From: Bostrychus sinensis
Taxonomy: Eukaryota > Chordata > Actinopteri > Gobiiformes > Eleotridae
Assembly (NCBI GenBank): GCA_020698575.1
Contig: CM036239.1
Coordinates: 50,681,763 to 50,745,762, forward strand
Direction of reading: 5' to 3'
Length of the DNA stretch: 64,000 bases
This document shows, piece by piece, positions 1 through 10,300 of this stretch. The notes under the pieces are model-generated. The model made no database searches. It was not told the origin of the DNA and was given only the letters and a program-made list of their open reading frames with translations. Within the stretch, counting starts at the first letter, position 1, and each line of letters starts with the position of its first letter. Position numbers and translations under genes: made by a program.

Positions 1-762
1 CTTCAGCAGTCACATTAAATCTATAACATCATCAGCATTTTACCATCTCAAAAACATTTCCAGAATCAAAGGTATACTGCCTAAACCAGACCTAGAGAGA
101 CTTATTCATGTGTTCATCTCCAGCAGGTTAGACTACTGTAACGGTCTGCTCACTGGACTCACTAAACCAGCTGTAAGACAGCTGCAGGACGTCCAGAACA
201 CTGCTGCTCGGGTCCTGACCTAAAACCAGGAAGTATGACCATATTAGTCCTGTCCTCAGGTCTCTGCACTGGCTTCCTGTTGCTCAGAGAATAGACTTTA
301 AAACATCTCTGCTTGTGTACAAGTCTCTCCATGGCTTAGCACAAAGTACATCTCTGACCTGTTGGTTCCATATGAACCATCTCAGACTCTGAGGACCTCA
401 GGGACAGGTCTCTGCTGGTGCCCAGAGTCAGGACTAAACTCGGTGAAGCAGTGTTTCAGTTTTATGCAGCTAAACTCTGGAACAGTCTCCCTGACGATGT
501 TAGACCTCTACTCTGACAATGTTCAAGTCCAGACTTAAAACTGTTCTTTTTAACTGTGCATATGCCAACTGAACGTGTTTTATCTGCACTCTTCTCTTTT
601 AATTTAATTTTAAATTGATTCTTAATTATAATTTTTAAATTTGATTTTACTGTTTTAATTATAATTCTTGTCTTTGTACGTTTACCTTGTATTTTTTTCT
701 GTGCAGCACTTAGAATTACTTTGTGTATGAATTGTGCTGTACAAATAAACTTGCCTTGCCTT
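1..762 (+). mobile_element. L2-type LINE, 3' end (5' truncated by window edge)
   Basis: The window opens inside the C-terminal coding part of a non-LTR retrotransposon and runs through its 3' UTR to a short tail of ttgcc repeats (about 750-762), the usual tail of this fish L2 type. Base 1 corresponds to base 62590 of the L2 copy at the other end of the window, and the two can be read side by side almost without gaps to the tail. Frameshifts (for example an extra base near 222) show that the copy is dead. Plus-strand orientation follows from the coding frame and tail. The L2 clade is assigned from memory of fish elements. Confidence 0.85.
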
Positions 763-871
763 ATACAGCCTCAGTCAAGTGTGTCCAGGTGGACACACAA
801 CACAATTGACAGACAGACAACCAATCATCTTGCAGTATTTTCTAAGAGACACCAAAAACATCTCAACTGTA

Positions 872-1320
872 TTAGGCTGAATCAACTTGCTTCAGCCTAG
901 AAAACACTAGATTAAAATCATCATTAAGTTCATTTGGAATCATAGTGTTGAGAGTATGAACCCAAAACATTTCCCTCTGTGACAACTTCTTTAAAATGTT
1001 GCCCCCTCTGGTGGACAATGTGACTCTTTTTGCTTCTTTGTAATGTTTTGTGATGGTAGAGTGTTGCCAGTTCCAGTTGCTGTTTTTTGTTCTGAAATCC
1101 TTTGCTTTAATCGTCTTTTGGTCTGGCCAATGTCTGCAAAGCCACAGAGACACAGAAGCATATAAATAACGTGTTGATTTATTATTGAAGAATTGTTGGA
1201 TAGAATATTTCCTTCCAGTATGGGGATGATTGAACAATTTTGTATTTGTTGTATGATTGCAGCAAGCGTAGTTACCACATCTGTATATGCCTTCAACCTA
1301 TACATGTTGTCAGCCATGTG
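872..1320 (-). mobile_element. Penelope-like element remnant, GIY-YIG endonuclease part
   Basis: The minus strand encodes, in two frames, a decayed GIY-YIG-type endonuclease domain: a stretch with CLCGFADIGQTKRRLKQRI (positions of the YIG and R-x-x-x-R core, with YIG degraded to DIG), then in the neighbouring frame RGGNILKKLSQREMFWVHTL and LNTMIPNELNDDF. This pairing ends the single ORF of Penelope-like retroelements, downstream of the reverse transcriptase. The change of frame near 1100 marks it as a pseudogene. No reverse transcriptase part is visible next to it. Confidence 0.75.
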
Positions 1321-1389
1321 GTCTGGACTTTGTTCATGGTTTTATACATGAGTGTGTCTTTTATTGTGGGTGCTCTGAATGTAAACAAT

Positions 1390-1980
1390 GGTGGAAAAGT
1401 GTCCTATGGTCAGACCTGACCAAATCTGACATTCTTTCAGGAAATCACTGACGCTGTGGAAGAGGAGACCTTTCATTGAGTTCTCAGTGTTCAGTTCAAA
1501 AGCAGCATCTCTGATGGGACAGGGCATAAGTGCATACGGGATGGGCCGCTGTGTGTTTTGGAAAGAACTATGAACGCTGAAAGGTTTATAAAGGTTTTAT
1601 AGCAACATCTGCTCCAAAACCCAGCTGCTCTTCAGCTGGAAACCTATATCAGGCAAGAATGGGACCAAATTCAGCGCCAAAACTCAAGAAACTTGATGCC
1701 CAGACATCTTCAAATTGTTCTGAAAAGAAGAAGAGATGCTGCCCCATGGTAAACCTGCCCCTGTCCCAACTGGACCTGAGGGTAAACCTGCCCCTGTCCC
1801 AACAGAGACATGAGCCAGCACATTTGAAATGAGCTCATTTTGTGATAAAAGTGTCACATTTCTCAGAGCAAACATTTGTTATGTTATCTGTGTTCTATTG
1901 GGAATAAAATATTGGTTCATGTGATCTGAAAGTCTTTTCATTTTCATTTTATTCAATTTTTTTTAAAAATGGGGTTGTAT
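1390..1980 (+). mobile_element. Tc1/mariner-type transposon, 3' half, internally deleted
   Basis: Pieces of a Tc1-like transposase are readable on the plus strand: MNAERFIKVL near 1570, and the C-terminal helix LETYIRQEWDQI near 1637 followed by a decayed end to about 1760. The central part with the second and third catalytic acidic residues is missing between these pieces. The element ends at about 1980 with ggggttgta, which matches the outer end of the inverted repeat I remember for this fish family. The 5' end is not visible. Confidence 0.7.
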
Positions 1981-2199
1981 GAAAATAAAGTTTGTGTAAG
2001 TCTAATGCTGTATTAAAGGAGAGCGAGAGAGCTGTATTCACATTTAGCTCTGCAGGGATCAGAACCAGGCAAAGGCAAAAACAAGAAACTAGACCAAGAA
2101 ACAAAACTGAAGAGTTGGCTCTTTATTGACAAATACATTTAAACTGAAACCTGTCACCGTAAAAACACATTATATACACATTCCTGCCACAAGAGCTCA

Positions 2200-2275
2200 C
2201 CAGACCAGCCAGTATTTGGGCCAGTCCCATGCCCGGATAAACGGGGAGCGCTGTGTCAGGAAGGGCATCTGGAGT
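2200..2275 (+). repeat. Possible RTE-type LINE 3'-end fragment
   Basis: About 75 bases including ctgtgtcaggaagggcatc resemble the 3' end shared by many teleost RTE-type LINE copies. The fragment is short and carries no coding sequence, so the family is a guess. The surrounding bases (1981-2380) show nothing else apart from a reverse-strand AATAAA near 2117 that could serve as a poly(A) signal for a minus-strand transcript. Confidence 0.35.
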
Positions 2276-2381
2276 ATTATGTCAAAGTAAAATAAGAGAA
2301 GGGAGCACCAGAAACACACGCAGTTCATCTTGACATCAGGACAAACATTACAACACACAACAGCAACAGAAAATAAGTCTA

Positions 2382-3954
2382 GTGGTAGTCCTGGTTTAGA
2401 CTTGGTTTAGTCCTGGTTTAGTCCTGGTTTAGTCCTGGTTTAGACTTGGTTTAGTCCTGGTTTAGTCCTGGTTTAGTCCTGGTTTAGTCCTGGTTTAGAC
2501 TTGGTTTAGACTTGGTTTAGTCCTGGTTTAGTCCTGGTTTAGTCCTGGTTTAGACATGGTTTAGACTTGGTTTAGTCCTGGTTTAGTCCTGGTTTAGACA
2601 TGGTTTAGACTTGGTTTAGTCCTGGTTTAGACTTGGTTTAGTCCTGGTTTAGTCCTGGCTTAGTCCTAGTTTAGACATGGTTTAGTCTTGGTTTAGTCCT
2701 GGTTTAGTCCTGGTTTAGTCCTGGTTTAGTCCTGGTTTAGACTTGGTTTAGTCCTGGTTTAGTCCTGGTTTAGTCCTGGTTTAGTCCTGGTTTAGACTTG
2801 GTTTAGTTCTGGTTTAGTCCTGGTTTAGTCCTGGTTTAGTCCTGGTTTAGACATGGTTTAGACTTGGTTTAGTCCTGGTTTAGTCCTGGTTTAGACATGG
2901 TTTAGACTTGGTTTAGTCCTGGTTTAGACTTGGTTTAGTCCTGGTTTAGTCCTGGTTTAGTCCTAGTTTAGACATGGTTTAGTCTTGGTTTAGTCCTGGT
3001 TTAGACATGGTTTAGACTTGGTTTAGTCCTGGTTTAGACTTGGTTTAGTCCTGGTTTAGTCCTGGTTTAGTCCTGGTTTAGTCCTAGTTTAGACATGGTT
3101 TAGACTTGGTTTAGACTTGGTTTAGTCCTGGTTTAGTCCTGGTTTAGACATGGTTTAGACTTGGTTTAGTCCTGGTTTAGTCCTGGTTTAGACATGGTTT
3201 AGACTTGGTTTAGTCCTGGTTTAGACCTGGTTTAGTCCTGGTTTAGTCCTGGTTTAGACATGGTTTAGACTTGGTTTAGTCCTGGTTTAGTCCTGGTTTA
3301 GACATGGTTTAGACTTGGTTTAGTCCTGGTTTAGTCCTGGTTTAGTCCTGGTTTAGACATGGTTTAGACTTGGTTTAGTCCTGGTTTAGTCCTGGTTTAG
3401 ACATGGTTTAGACTTGGTTTAGTCCTGGTTTAGACCTGGTTTAGTCCTGGTTTAGTCCTGGTTTAGTCCTGGTTTAGACTTGGTTTAGTCCTGGTTTAGT
3501 CCTGGTTTAGACATGGTTTAGACTTGGTTTAGTCCTGGTTTAGTCCTGGTTTAGACATGGTTTAGACTTGGTTTAGTCCTGGTTTAGACCTGGTTTAGTC
3601 CTGGTTTAGTCCTGGTTTAGACTTGGTTTAGTCCTGGTTTAGTCCTGGTTTAGACATGGTTTAGACTTGGTTTAGTCCTGGTTTAGACATGGTTTAGACA
3701 TGGTTTAGACCTGGTTTAGTCCTGGTTTAGACATGGTTTAGACCTGGTTTAGTCCTGGTTTAGACCTGGTTTAGTCCTGGTTTAGTCCTGGTTTAGTCCT
3801 GGTTTAGACCTGGTTTAGTCCTGGTTTAGTCCTGGTTTAGACTTGGTTTAGTCCTGGTTTAGTCCTGGTTTAGACTTGGTTTAGTCCTGGTTTAGTCTTA
3901 GTTTAAACCTAGTTTCGTTTAGATCTGGTTTAGACCTGGTTTAGTCCTGGTTTA
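2382..3954. repeat. Minisatellite, 11-bp unit ggtttag+4 bases, about 142 copies
   Basis: A 1.57-kb uninterrupted tandem array of an 11-base unit. Seven bases (ggtttag) are nearly invariant and the remaining four exist mainly as tcct, actt, acat and acct. The variants are not random: the order tcct-tcct-acat-actt (44 bp) recurs many times, and acat is followed by actt in most cases, so the array has higher-order structure. A few units carry point changes (ggcttag, tagtttag). The array lies downstream of the minus-strand gene at 4972-5391 and upstream of a LINE fragment. Confidence 0.97.
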
Positions 3955-4029
3955 ATAAAAATAAGTTATTCTTAAACTGGGACTAAACAAAATATATGAT
4001 TTTTGGTGATCATAAAATGAATGAAATTG

Positions 4030-4495
4030 TGACGAGTAGATGAGATCATACAGAAAGAGTTGAAGTTAAATTCTGTTATTTTGGATGAAAAGTTAAATTG
4101 GAAAGCCCACATAAATGATATAAAACGTAAGGTCAGTAAAAGTATTTTATATAAAGTAAACGATCTGTTTGACTGTAGTTCTTTGTACGTGTTGTAACGC
4201 TCTCTTATTCCTCCTTATTTTGGTTACTGCACAGAAGTCTGGGGTAACACTTATCCCAGTGACACAAAGCCTAAACAGAGAATTTTATCCGAAGCTGTAC
4301 AAACTTTATTTACGCTTGTTTCAGAAGATGATAGCCATAGAGGACAATATCATTTTAAAACTGTATATGCATGCACTGCTTTAAAACAGAAAAGTGTCTT
4401 TCACTATGAAGTCAATCTAAAGAATTCTTTGAACACTGAATTTGAATGCTGTACAAATATTACAAAATTACAAAAGTTAAAAAAACATAAGACAT
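4030..4495 (+). mobile_element. LINE reverse-transcriptase 3' fragment
   Basis: Plus-strand translation shows, across frameshifts, the post-palm region of a non-LTR reverse transcriptase: an ILDEKLNWKAHINDIKRKVS-like segment near 4080-4135, then LYVL, and a YCTEVWGNTYPSDTKP-like segment near 4220-4270. A second, diverged fragment of the same kind lies at 56270-56720. The clade cannot be fixed by eye. No endonuclease or intact catalytic motif is present. Confidence 0.65.
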
Positions 4496-4499
4496 GAGT

Positions 4500-4807
4500 T
4501 TATTGTAAAATATGTAAGTAAACGTTTGGTGACTTGGCAGGGTTAGGGGCAGGGCTAGAATAAATTAAATGAATTGATTTAACTTTTCCTTTTTGTTTTT
4601 GTTCAGTAAAAGTAGCAGGTTATATACGATTAATCTTCCTCCTGTTCCCTTTGTCCATGTCAAAAAAAAATGTTCAAAATGTATCTGCACTGTTCAATGT
4701 TGAATAAAACATGAAGCATAAAGAAAAGTAAATAAAAAGTAAGTAAAGTAATGTTAAGTCCTGGTTTAGACCTGGCTTAGTTCTGCTGAGGTTTTACTCA
4801 GAGGTTT
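4500..4807. other. Spacer with a short relic of the 11-bp minisatellite
   Basis: AT-rich spacer without coding signal. At 4754-4785 it contains three degenerate units of the 11-bp repeat found at 2382-3954 (tcctggtttagacctggctt), about 800 bp outside the main array. Confidence 0.6.
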
Positions 4808-4971
4808 TCAGACAGAGCCCCGAGTCTCAAGAATAAGTGGTCCGGCTGGAGCTGCTCCATCTCCTCCACTGTCCTCCTGACTGACCTCCAGGAGGCGCCG
4901 CGCTCCAGACTCAGATGTGTATTTGTCGACTGATGAGAACAGGTCCTGGATCCTCGGTTCTGTCCAGGACT

Positions 4972-5391
4972 TCAGCAGTCTCTGTTCTGGTTTGTTAAAG
5001 ACGTCTTCACGGCCTCCAGCTTCAACTCTGACACCTCCTTCTTCCCCTTCATCAAACTTAGTGCGTGACATATTTTATCATAGAAAAAACATCCAGCCCA
5101 GACTGCTCCGACTGCGGCGACAGATGCAAGTTTAGATGGCTTCCGGACTTTTAGTTTCAGCAACAGCAGGAGTCCAGCCGAAAGTGCTGCAAGACTCATG
5201 ACAGTTCGCTTTTTTATTAAAGGGGCAGAGCATTTTTCCATAGTTTCTCCTCCGTCAGAACAGTTTTTGAGCTGAGACACGATCTCCATCATCCTGTGTT
5301 TGTTCTCCTCCAAGTCTGAGATGAAAATATCAAAGTCTGCAAAGCCCTCCGTACTGTTCCTCCTCTGTCCCTGAGCCATAGTGACGCTCAT
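4972..5391 (-). CDS. Small membrane protein of unknown function, coding exon
   Basis: The reading frame begins MSVTMAQGQ (a second ATG lies four codons in) and gives about 139 residues. Residues 1-60 are polar and helical (DLEENKHRMMEIVSQLKN), then comes a hydrophobic stretch with a leucine run (AALSAGLLLLLKLKV), a short basic linker, and a second weaker hydrophobic stretch (SVAAVGAVWAGCFFYD), followed by a charged tail. This suggests one or two membrane passes. A splice acceptor (tttctgctgcag on the minus strand) ends at 5402, ten bases before the ATG, so the coding sequence appears to lie in one exon. A second frame stays open from 5071 to 4808 and overlaps the tail; it could be the true C-terminus if there is a one-base shift. 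I do not recognise the family; layout resembles the gene at 11542. Confidence 0.6.
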   Translation of the reverse strand: MSVTMAQGQRRNSTEGFADFDIFISDLEENKHRMMEIVSQLKNCSDGGETMEKCSAPLIKKRTVMSLAALSAGLLLLLKLKVRKPSKLASVAAVGAVWAGCFFYDKICHALSLMKGKKEVSELKLEAVKTSLTNQNRDC

Positions 5392-5401
5392 GGCTCTACA
5401 C

Positions 5402-6437
5402 CTGCAGCAGAAACACAAAATATTTATGAAAAAACATGTTTAAAACAAAGGTGACACCCACAGGAGGCTGGAGCCTGTCCCAGAGACTATGGGCCTGAGG
5501 CGAGGAATACCCAGGACAGAGACGCGTGCAGACAGACGACCATTCACTCTCCATCCCACAGCCTGAGAGACAGCAGGAGACAGGCTAACCACTCTGCCAC
5601 AGTAACACAGAGGAACATTTTAAACTAAGCACCAAAGGAAACCTCTGGCTCCAGTTCACACAGCTCTGCAGTGACACGTCGTCCTCGTTCTTTACAGAAA
5701 CATGAGCCTGAGAGACCTGGGATCTGGATTTGGAGCAGTAAAAAACATTAAGACAGGAGGTGAGCTGCTTCTGTGTTTGATGTGATGGAGTTTAAAGGAA
5801 GGAGGAAAGATTCTACTCTGCTAAGACAGAAAAGATTCAGTCTCAGGTGAATTCAGTGACTGGCTGGAAACACAGGAGGTCCTGTACCAGGACTCAGTGC
5901 ATGTTCACACTGTGCACTTCCACTCAGAATATACTGAAGAATATTACCCACAATGCAGTTCATTCTGACTTTTTTAAACCAACGCTGTGTTTGTTTTTGA
6001 GCAACTGAGCAGGGAGTGATAAAATGAACAAAAGGAAAGTAACACATTAACAAACTAATGTAAATGAATGAGCCTCATGTTCAGTAACACTCTGTACAAA
6101 CGTCAGAGACTCATCTGATCTGTCTGTGGTAAATGTTCCTCATCAGCTCTGGTCACTCTCAGATCAATCCAAACTCTCCTCTAACAGACTCTGTTCACTC
6201 TGTTAAAGGTTTTTATCTGGTGACTTTTATAACGTGAGAGTCCAGGTGTGGACTGGACCCTTGTGCACTTCCTGCATTTTCAGAAAATGCACACTTGGAT
6301 AGAGTGTGTAGTGCACAAACACAAACACAAAACAAAACATCTGCTTTAAGACGATAAGGGCTGGTGGATGTGAGCCCACTTTAGACAAACTGAAGAGTAT
6401 TCTTTCTAAAGGAACAGAAAACTGAGAGACGTCTTAC
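5402..6437 (-). other. Intron of the minus-strand small membrane-protein gene
   Basis: Bounded by a strong donor on the minus strand (cag|gtaagacg, GT at 6437-6436) and the acceptor at 5402. It carries a SINE remnant at 5465-5602. Otherwise I see no coding sequence in it. Confidence 0.55.
5465..5602 (-). repeat. tRNA-type SINE remnant
   Basis: Read on the minus strand it starts with gtggcagagtggttagcc, like the 5' end of common fish SINEs, and continues with a body resembling their middle part. It is short and diverged. A related, better preserved copy lies at 27953-28130. Confidence 0.45.
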
Positions 6438-6530
6438 CTGTCAGAGCCGACACACACAGAGCGTGCTCAGACTGGACTGTGTTCACCTGGAGCCAGGCTC
6501 AGCCAATCAGAAGAGAGCAGCTCAAAGTCC
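6438..6530 (-). promoter_or_regulatory. Non-coding exon 1 and proximal promoter, minus-strand gene
   Basis: Reading the minus strand, a CCAAT-type box (gattggctga, about 6500-6512) is followed by about 60 bases ending in the donor cag|gtaag at 6438. This fits a short 5' untranslated exon spliced to the coding exon ending at 5401. No TATA box is evident. The transcription start is not determined. Confidence 0.5.
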
Positions 6531-7259
6531 AGTCTTCAGGGTGAAATGTGTAAGTCTTGTTATTGTCAGCAGGGGGCAGCACTCAGACAGTAACAGGTTG
6601 TTAGTTCTTCTGAGTGTGTGTTTTCTCTGCAGCCACACATAACACAGCCTGACTCAGTGCTCCTGTCTGCTTCTCTAAACTGGGAGAACATTTAACTGCT
6701 GTAGAGAATAATGTTCATTCTGAATGTAGACAAACATATACTGGGACAGAGCTGTTTGGAGTTATAGTTGTGTTAATGCAGTGCCAGCTTATTAATGTTT
6801 ATCACATGGTTAATATTAGACAGTCAGAGAGTAAAAGTGTACAGTACATAGTACTGTAACATACTGACATACTGTGGAGTAGTTTAACAGTAAAATGTTT
6901 TTCTGCAGCTGTGTGACGTGGTTCTGACCGTCTTCAGTTCAAACTCTCACAACAAGGTCAGAGTCTGTTTCTCTGGTTTAAAAGGTCAGATTATAGACCA
7001 ACTCTTATAGAAATATATAAAGTGAAACTGCAGGATTAGGTAGGATTAGACCAACAGTAATAAGAGACTATTGTAAAGTTATAGACTCATCAAAGTAAAC
7101 ATTGATAGTTAAACGTCGCTCATTTTGTCAATGCAAGACCCATAAAGTTCTGAGTCAAAAACAGGGGCTGTTGTAGCAGCTAATGTGAGTTTAATTTACA
7201 TCGAGTGCGTTGTGTGTGCGTCACATTTCTGACCAGAGCCATCAGAGGAGACCACCAAC
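6531..7259. other. Spacer between divergent genes
   Basis: Non-repetitive, moderately AT-rich DNA with no convincing coding frame or known repeat. It may hold regulatory DNA shared by the two divergent small genes, but no specific site can be supported. Confidence 0.4.
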
Positions 7260-7331
7260 ATGAAAGGAGAGAAAAGTTCCTGCGATTACATCCATGTATC
7301 GTTCATTTGGACTTTTGTGCTTCTTCACTGG
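7260..7331 (+). CDS. Orphan first exon with signal-peptide-like sequence
   Basis: ATG at 7260 opens 24 codons (MKGEKSSCDYIHVSFIWTFV then LLHW) that stop at a perfect donor, gg|gtaagtac, at 7332. A polar start followed by a hydrophobic stretch looks like a secretion signal exon ending in phase 0. I cannot find the next exon, so this may be a leftover of a lost gene or a gene whose other exons are short and diverged. Confidence 0.35.
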
Positions 7332-8400
7332 GTAAGTACACCACGTATGTAAGTATTTCTACTCATGTATAATGGTATCTGACCTCATTTGTGACCCTCG
7401 TGTCCCCAGTTAAGACTGACAGTATATTTATCAGTCTATGTCTGATAAATATACTGCTCCTAAACTGAAAGTCGCTGTTTGAAAGTCGAGCTTCAGCTTT
7501 AAAAGAGAACAATGACACGTCTTTACTTTAATTAACCAGTCAGAGTCAGTGTTGCATTGTGAATAAAGCTCCTGCAGTGCCTTAATGGAAGAACAGCCTT
7601 GTAGGAATAAGTGAACTGACCTGTCAGTTTGTGTCAATATGAATATATGCTGCCGTTTAATGTTCTTAAACTGTATTATATGGATTATTAACTGCACTAG
7701 GTAAGTGCACTTCTGAAATATTTGCAACACAGTTTATTTGAGAATCTCTGCATTGTTTTATAATTCTGAATTACCTAGAAGAGAATGAGCTGCAAGCTAA
7801 GTTAACTCACTTCTTTGCCCTTGCTCTTTCATATTAAAATGTCTGTGAAGACTCTCACTCATCCAGGATTTAAACAAAAGGTTTAAAAAGAAGTCATCTG
7901 GACCTGCTTATATTAAAATGGCAAATGCTTTTTGATCCATAGTAATTATTTATATCTGTAGTATGTTTAGTGTGTAAACAGTATCTCAAAAATATCACAC
8001 ACACACACACATAAGCTTTTTGTCAAAATAACCTTAATATTATTTAAGCAATTAAATTGAGTTCTGTTCATTCTGTTCATTTTCTGGTCATTTATTCTTA
8101 AATGTGAGTGAGATTGGGAAAGGCACGGGGTCCGTGTACCTGCTGGCCTTTCGTTTTCACGTTTCACAATAAGAAAACAAAAAAAAGAAACAAGCCCTTA
8201 TCCAATTACTATTTTATATTAGGCTACTATACATCAAAACTCAAAAAACAAAAATGAAAACCCTGAGTGCTGTATTTTTCATTTTTTCTGATTTGTTTGA
8301 CCTCAAAGTGTGCCTTGCTCACCGTCTGGACCCAGGCAGCCTTTGTGCGCAGCTGTTTCAGGGCAGTGCTTGGGCGGTGTGCTCGGGGGGGGGTTCCTGG
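7332..8400. other. Spacer; short CA run
   Basis: No gene is supported. There is a (CA) run of about 16 bases near 7997, and a weak match near 7850-7895 to the tcactcatccagg motif often seen in Penelope-like terminal repeats, too short to call. Confidence 0.4.
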
Positions 8401-8545
8401 GCGGGGCTCCTGTCACAGCTGCAGACAGGTGAGGGGCGGGGCTCCTGTCACAGCTGCAGACAGGTGAGGGGCGGGGCTCCTGTCACAGCTGCAGACAGGT
8501 GAGGGGCGGGGCTCCTGTCCCAGCTGCAGACAGGTGAGGGGCGCG
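8401..8545. repeat. Tandem repeat, 35-bp unit, four copies
   Basis: Units start at about 8401, 8436, 8471 and 8506 and are nearly identical (gcggggctcctgtcacagct then gcagacaggtgaggg). Each unit carries a GC-box-like gcgggg and two E-box cores (cagctg, caggtg). Translations through it are repetitive and not genes. Confidence 0.95.
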
Positions 8546-9078
8546 CTCTGCTCCACTGACTACTGTCCTGTCTACTCTCAGACGGGACATGCTATTGCTA
8601 TAGCAACTTGCACACTTTTCACACAGTATCCTTTCATGTGGGCTAGTCTTTGGACTTGTTTTGAGCATGACCATGGTGCAACGTGATCTCTGTCTCTGAC
8701 AAGCCACTGTCCCCATATATTTCTGTTGCTGATGTGACATGAGGCGTGCCATTTAGGATCAGAAAGTGATTCAAATGAGAGACGCAGTCATGCTTTTCCG
8801 TTGTGCTAAAAAGGAAAGGGAAAAAAAGATGTAAACTGTAAACTGTTCCATACACCTGTATGTCAGCCGCGCCTGGCGCCCTGAAAGAGCGGACGATCCG
8901 GCTCATTGTCTTTTGAGACGAAGCCGGAAAACATTCAAAGCTTCAATAGCTCAGCAACAACACGGCTTTAAACAGCGTTGGTAAATTACAATATTTATAA
9001 CTAATGAAGAGAACGCAATTCATCTGAAAATGTATAATAAAATATAATTTATTTTTGTAAACCTTTTTGCAGTTACAA
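8546..9078. other. Spacer without supported feature
   Basis: Mixed-composition DNA with only short open frames in several registers. No gene, repeat or RNA is supported. Confidence 0.4.
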
Positions 9079-9160
9079 CGTGGGGGTGCTGGATCAAATT
9101 TAGGGGTGCTGCAGCCCCCCCAGCACCCCCACCCCCCCTTCCCCACCCCCCTTCCCACGT
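9079..9160. repeat. Imperfect palindrome with C-run, probable transposon relic
   Basis: The stretch gggggtgctgg near 9083 is matched by ccagcaccccc near 9119, making a stem of about 11 bp around a loop that itself repeats ggggtgctgcag, followed by runs of C. The motif aggggtgctg recurs at about 59190, suggesting a dispersed repeat of unknown type. Confidence 0.5.
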
Positions 9161-9495
9161 CCATGTGTGACACTTTATTTTAGTTTATTCTACAGTATAG
9201 TATTTTATGTATTTCTATTTTTTGTGTTTAAATAACACAGAAACGTTACCCACCCAAATGTAAAGAAGTAAATTAGTTAAAAACACACAAAACTAACTCC
9301 ACGTGGTTCTAGTATCTCTCAGTGTTATTCCTGTTTGGTGGAGTCTGGCTCCCTCTGATGGGAAGCACAAGAACTGCACCTGAAGGAGAACAAACGGAGG
9401 ACACCAGAATATAAAGTTTAGGAGGAAGATCCACCGCTAAAATAATCCTCAGAATATTATTATAAGGTCCAGATATTACAGTGTTGTCTTTATTC

Positions 9496-9538
9496 ATGGA
9501 AAGAAACAAACTCTTCCTCCTCATTACCTTTGCAGTGG
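9496..9538 (+). CDS. Possible signal-peptide first exon
   Basis: ATG at 9496 gives MERNKLFLLITFAVG, a compact secretion-signal-like sequence, and could end at a weak donor (g|gtactt, GT at 9539) in phase 1, a phase common for leader exons of immunoglobulin-type receptors. No following exon was recognised. It lies in the spacer between the two divergent small genes, like the exon at 7260. Confidence 0.25.
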
Positions 9539-9539
9539 G

Positions 9540-10170
9540 TACTTGGAATTATTTCATCATTCATTTACAAAATGATAAGAAAATGTTTGCAGTGTTTTCA
9601 TTCAGAACTTATAAAACTCATAAAAGATGAGCTCAAGTGTCACAAAGTCTGATGAACAGTGTAAAACTGATAAAGATTATTTGAATTTTTTTGTATAATA
9701 GCTTCTTTTAAGAGGGAGTTACTGAAATATTTATTTTGCGTTTAAGATTATTAATTTTTATTTTTTATATGTATGCCTAACATAAAATAAATAGTAAAAT
9801 AGTTAACATAATATGAGTTTATAGTTTCATATTTATATTCACTATTTACATTTTAAAGGAAGGCAGATTATTATTTGTAGATTTTATTATTATTATTATT
9901 ATCTTGAATTTGAGTTGAAAAGAAAAAAAATTTACAAGTATTAGTGGGTCCAGCAGTGGGACTCTGTCCACAGAGACATTTCCTCTGAGTTAGTCCTGTG
10001 GCTCTGTCCAGTGCAGTCCTGCTCCCTCTGGTGGTCAGTGTAAGAAGTGCACTGCCTTTTAGGACTGGTCCCAGTTTGGTCGTGGACTAGAGCAGGTTTA
10101 AGTCTGGGGCAGAAAGTCCCCTTAACCCCAGAGACCTGTGTTGGCCCCACCCACACAGTGAATCCTATTT
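9540..10170. other. Spacer, AT-rich then unique
   Basis: An AT-rich part with an ATT run near 9888-9900, then unique sequence leading into the promoter of the plus-strand gene. No gene or repeat is supported. Confidence 0.4.
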
Positions 10171-10179
10171 GTTACTTTC

Positions 10180-10300
10180 TGCTCTGGGGGCGGGCCCTTC
10201 TCCTCTGTGGGCGGAGCCAACAAGAGACAGCCAATGGAGGGAGGGAGCAATGAAGTTCAGAAGAAACGAAACTAACAGACTCTCTGCTGCTCTTCCTCCG
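10180..10300 (+). promoter_or_regulatory. GC-box/CCAAT promoter and non-coding exon 1
   Basis: Two GC-box-like elements (gggggcggg near 10185 and gggcgg near 10209) and a CCAAT box (agccaatgg at 10229-10237) precede a stretch that ends in a consensus donor, ctccg|gtaagt, at 10301. This fits a TATA-less promoter with a short untranslated first exon joined to the acceptor at 11527. Near the start, gaaacgaaact contains the AANNGAAA core bound by interferon regulatory factors, but it is not a full interferon-stimulated response element. Confidence 0.5.

Noticed and set aside
2382..3954. Interstitial telomere
   Set aside because: ggtttag resembles telomere-type words, but the period is 11 bases with tcct/actt tails, and no run of ttaggg or tttaggg exists.
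2382..3954. CRISPR array
   Set aside because: Units are contiguous 11-mers with no unique spacers, and the genome is eukaryotic.
10251..10275. Interferon-stimulated response element at the start of the plus-strand gene
   Set aside because: gaaacgaaact has the AANNGAAA core, but the full two-repeat spacing of the response element is not met.
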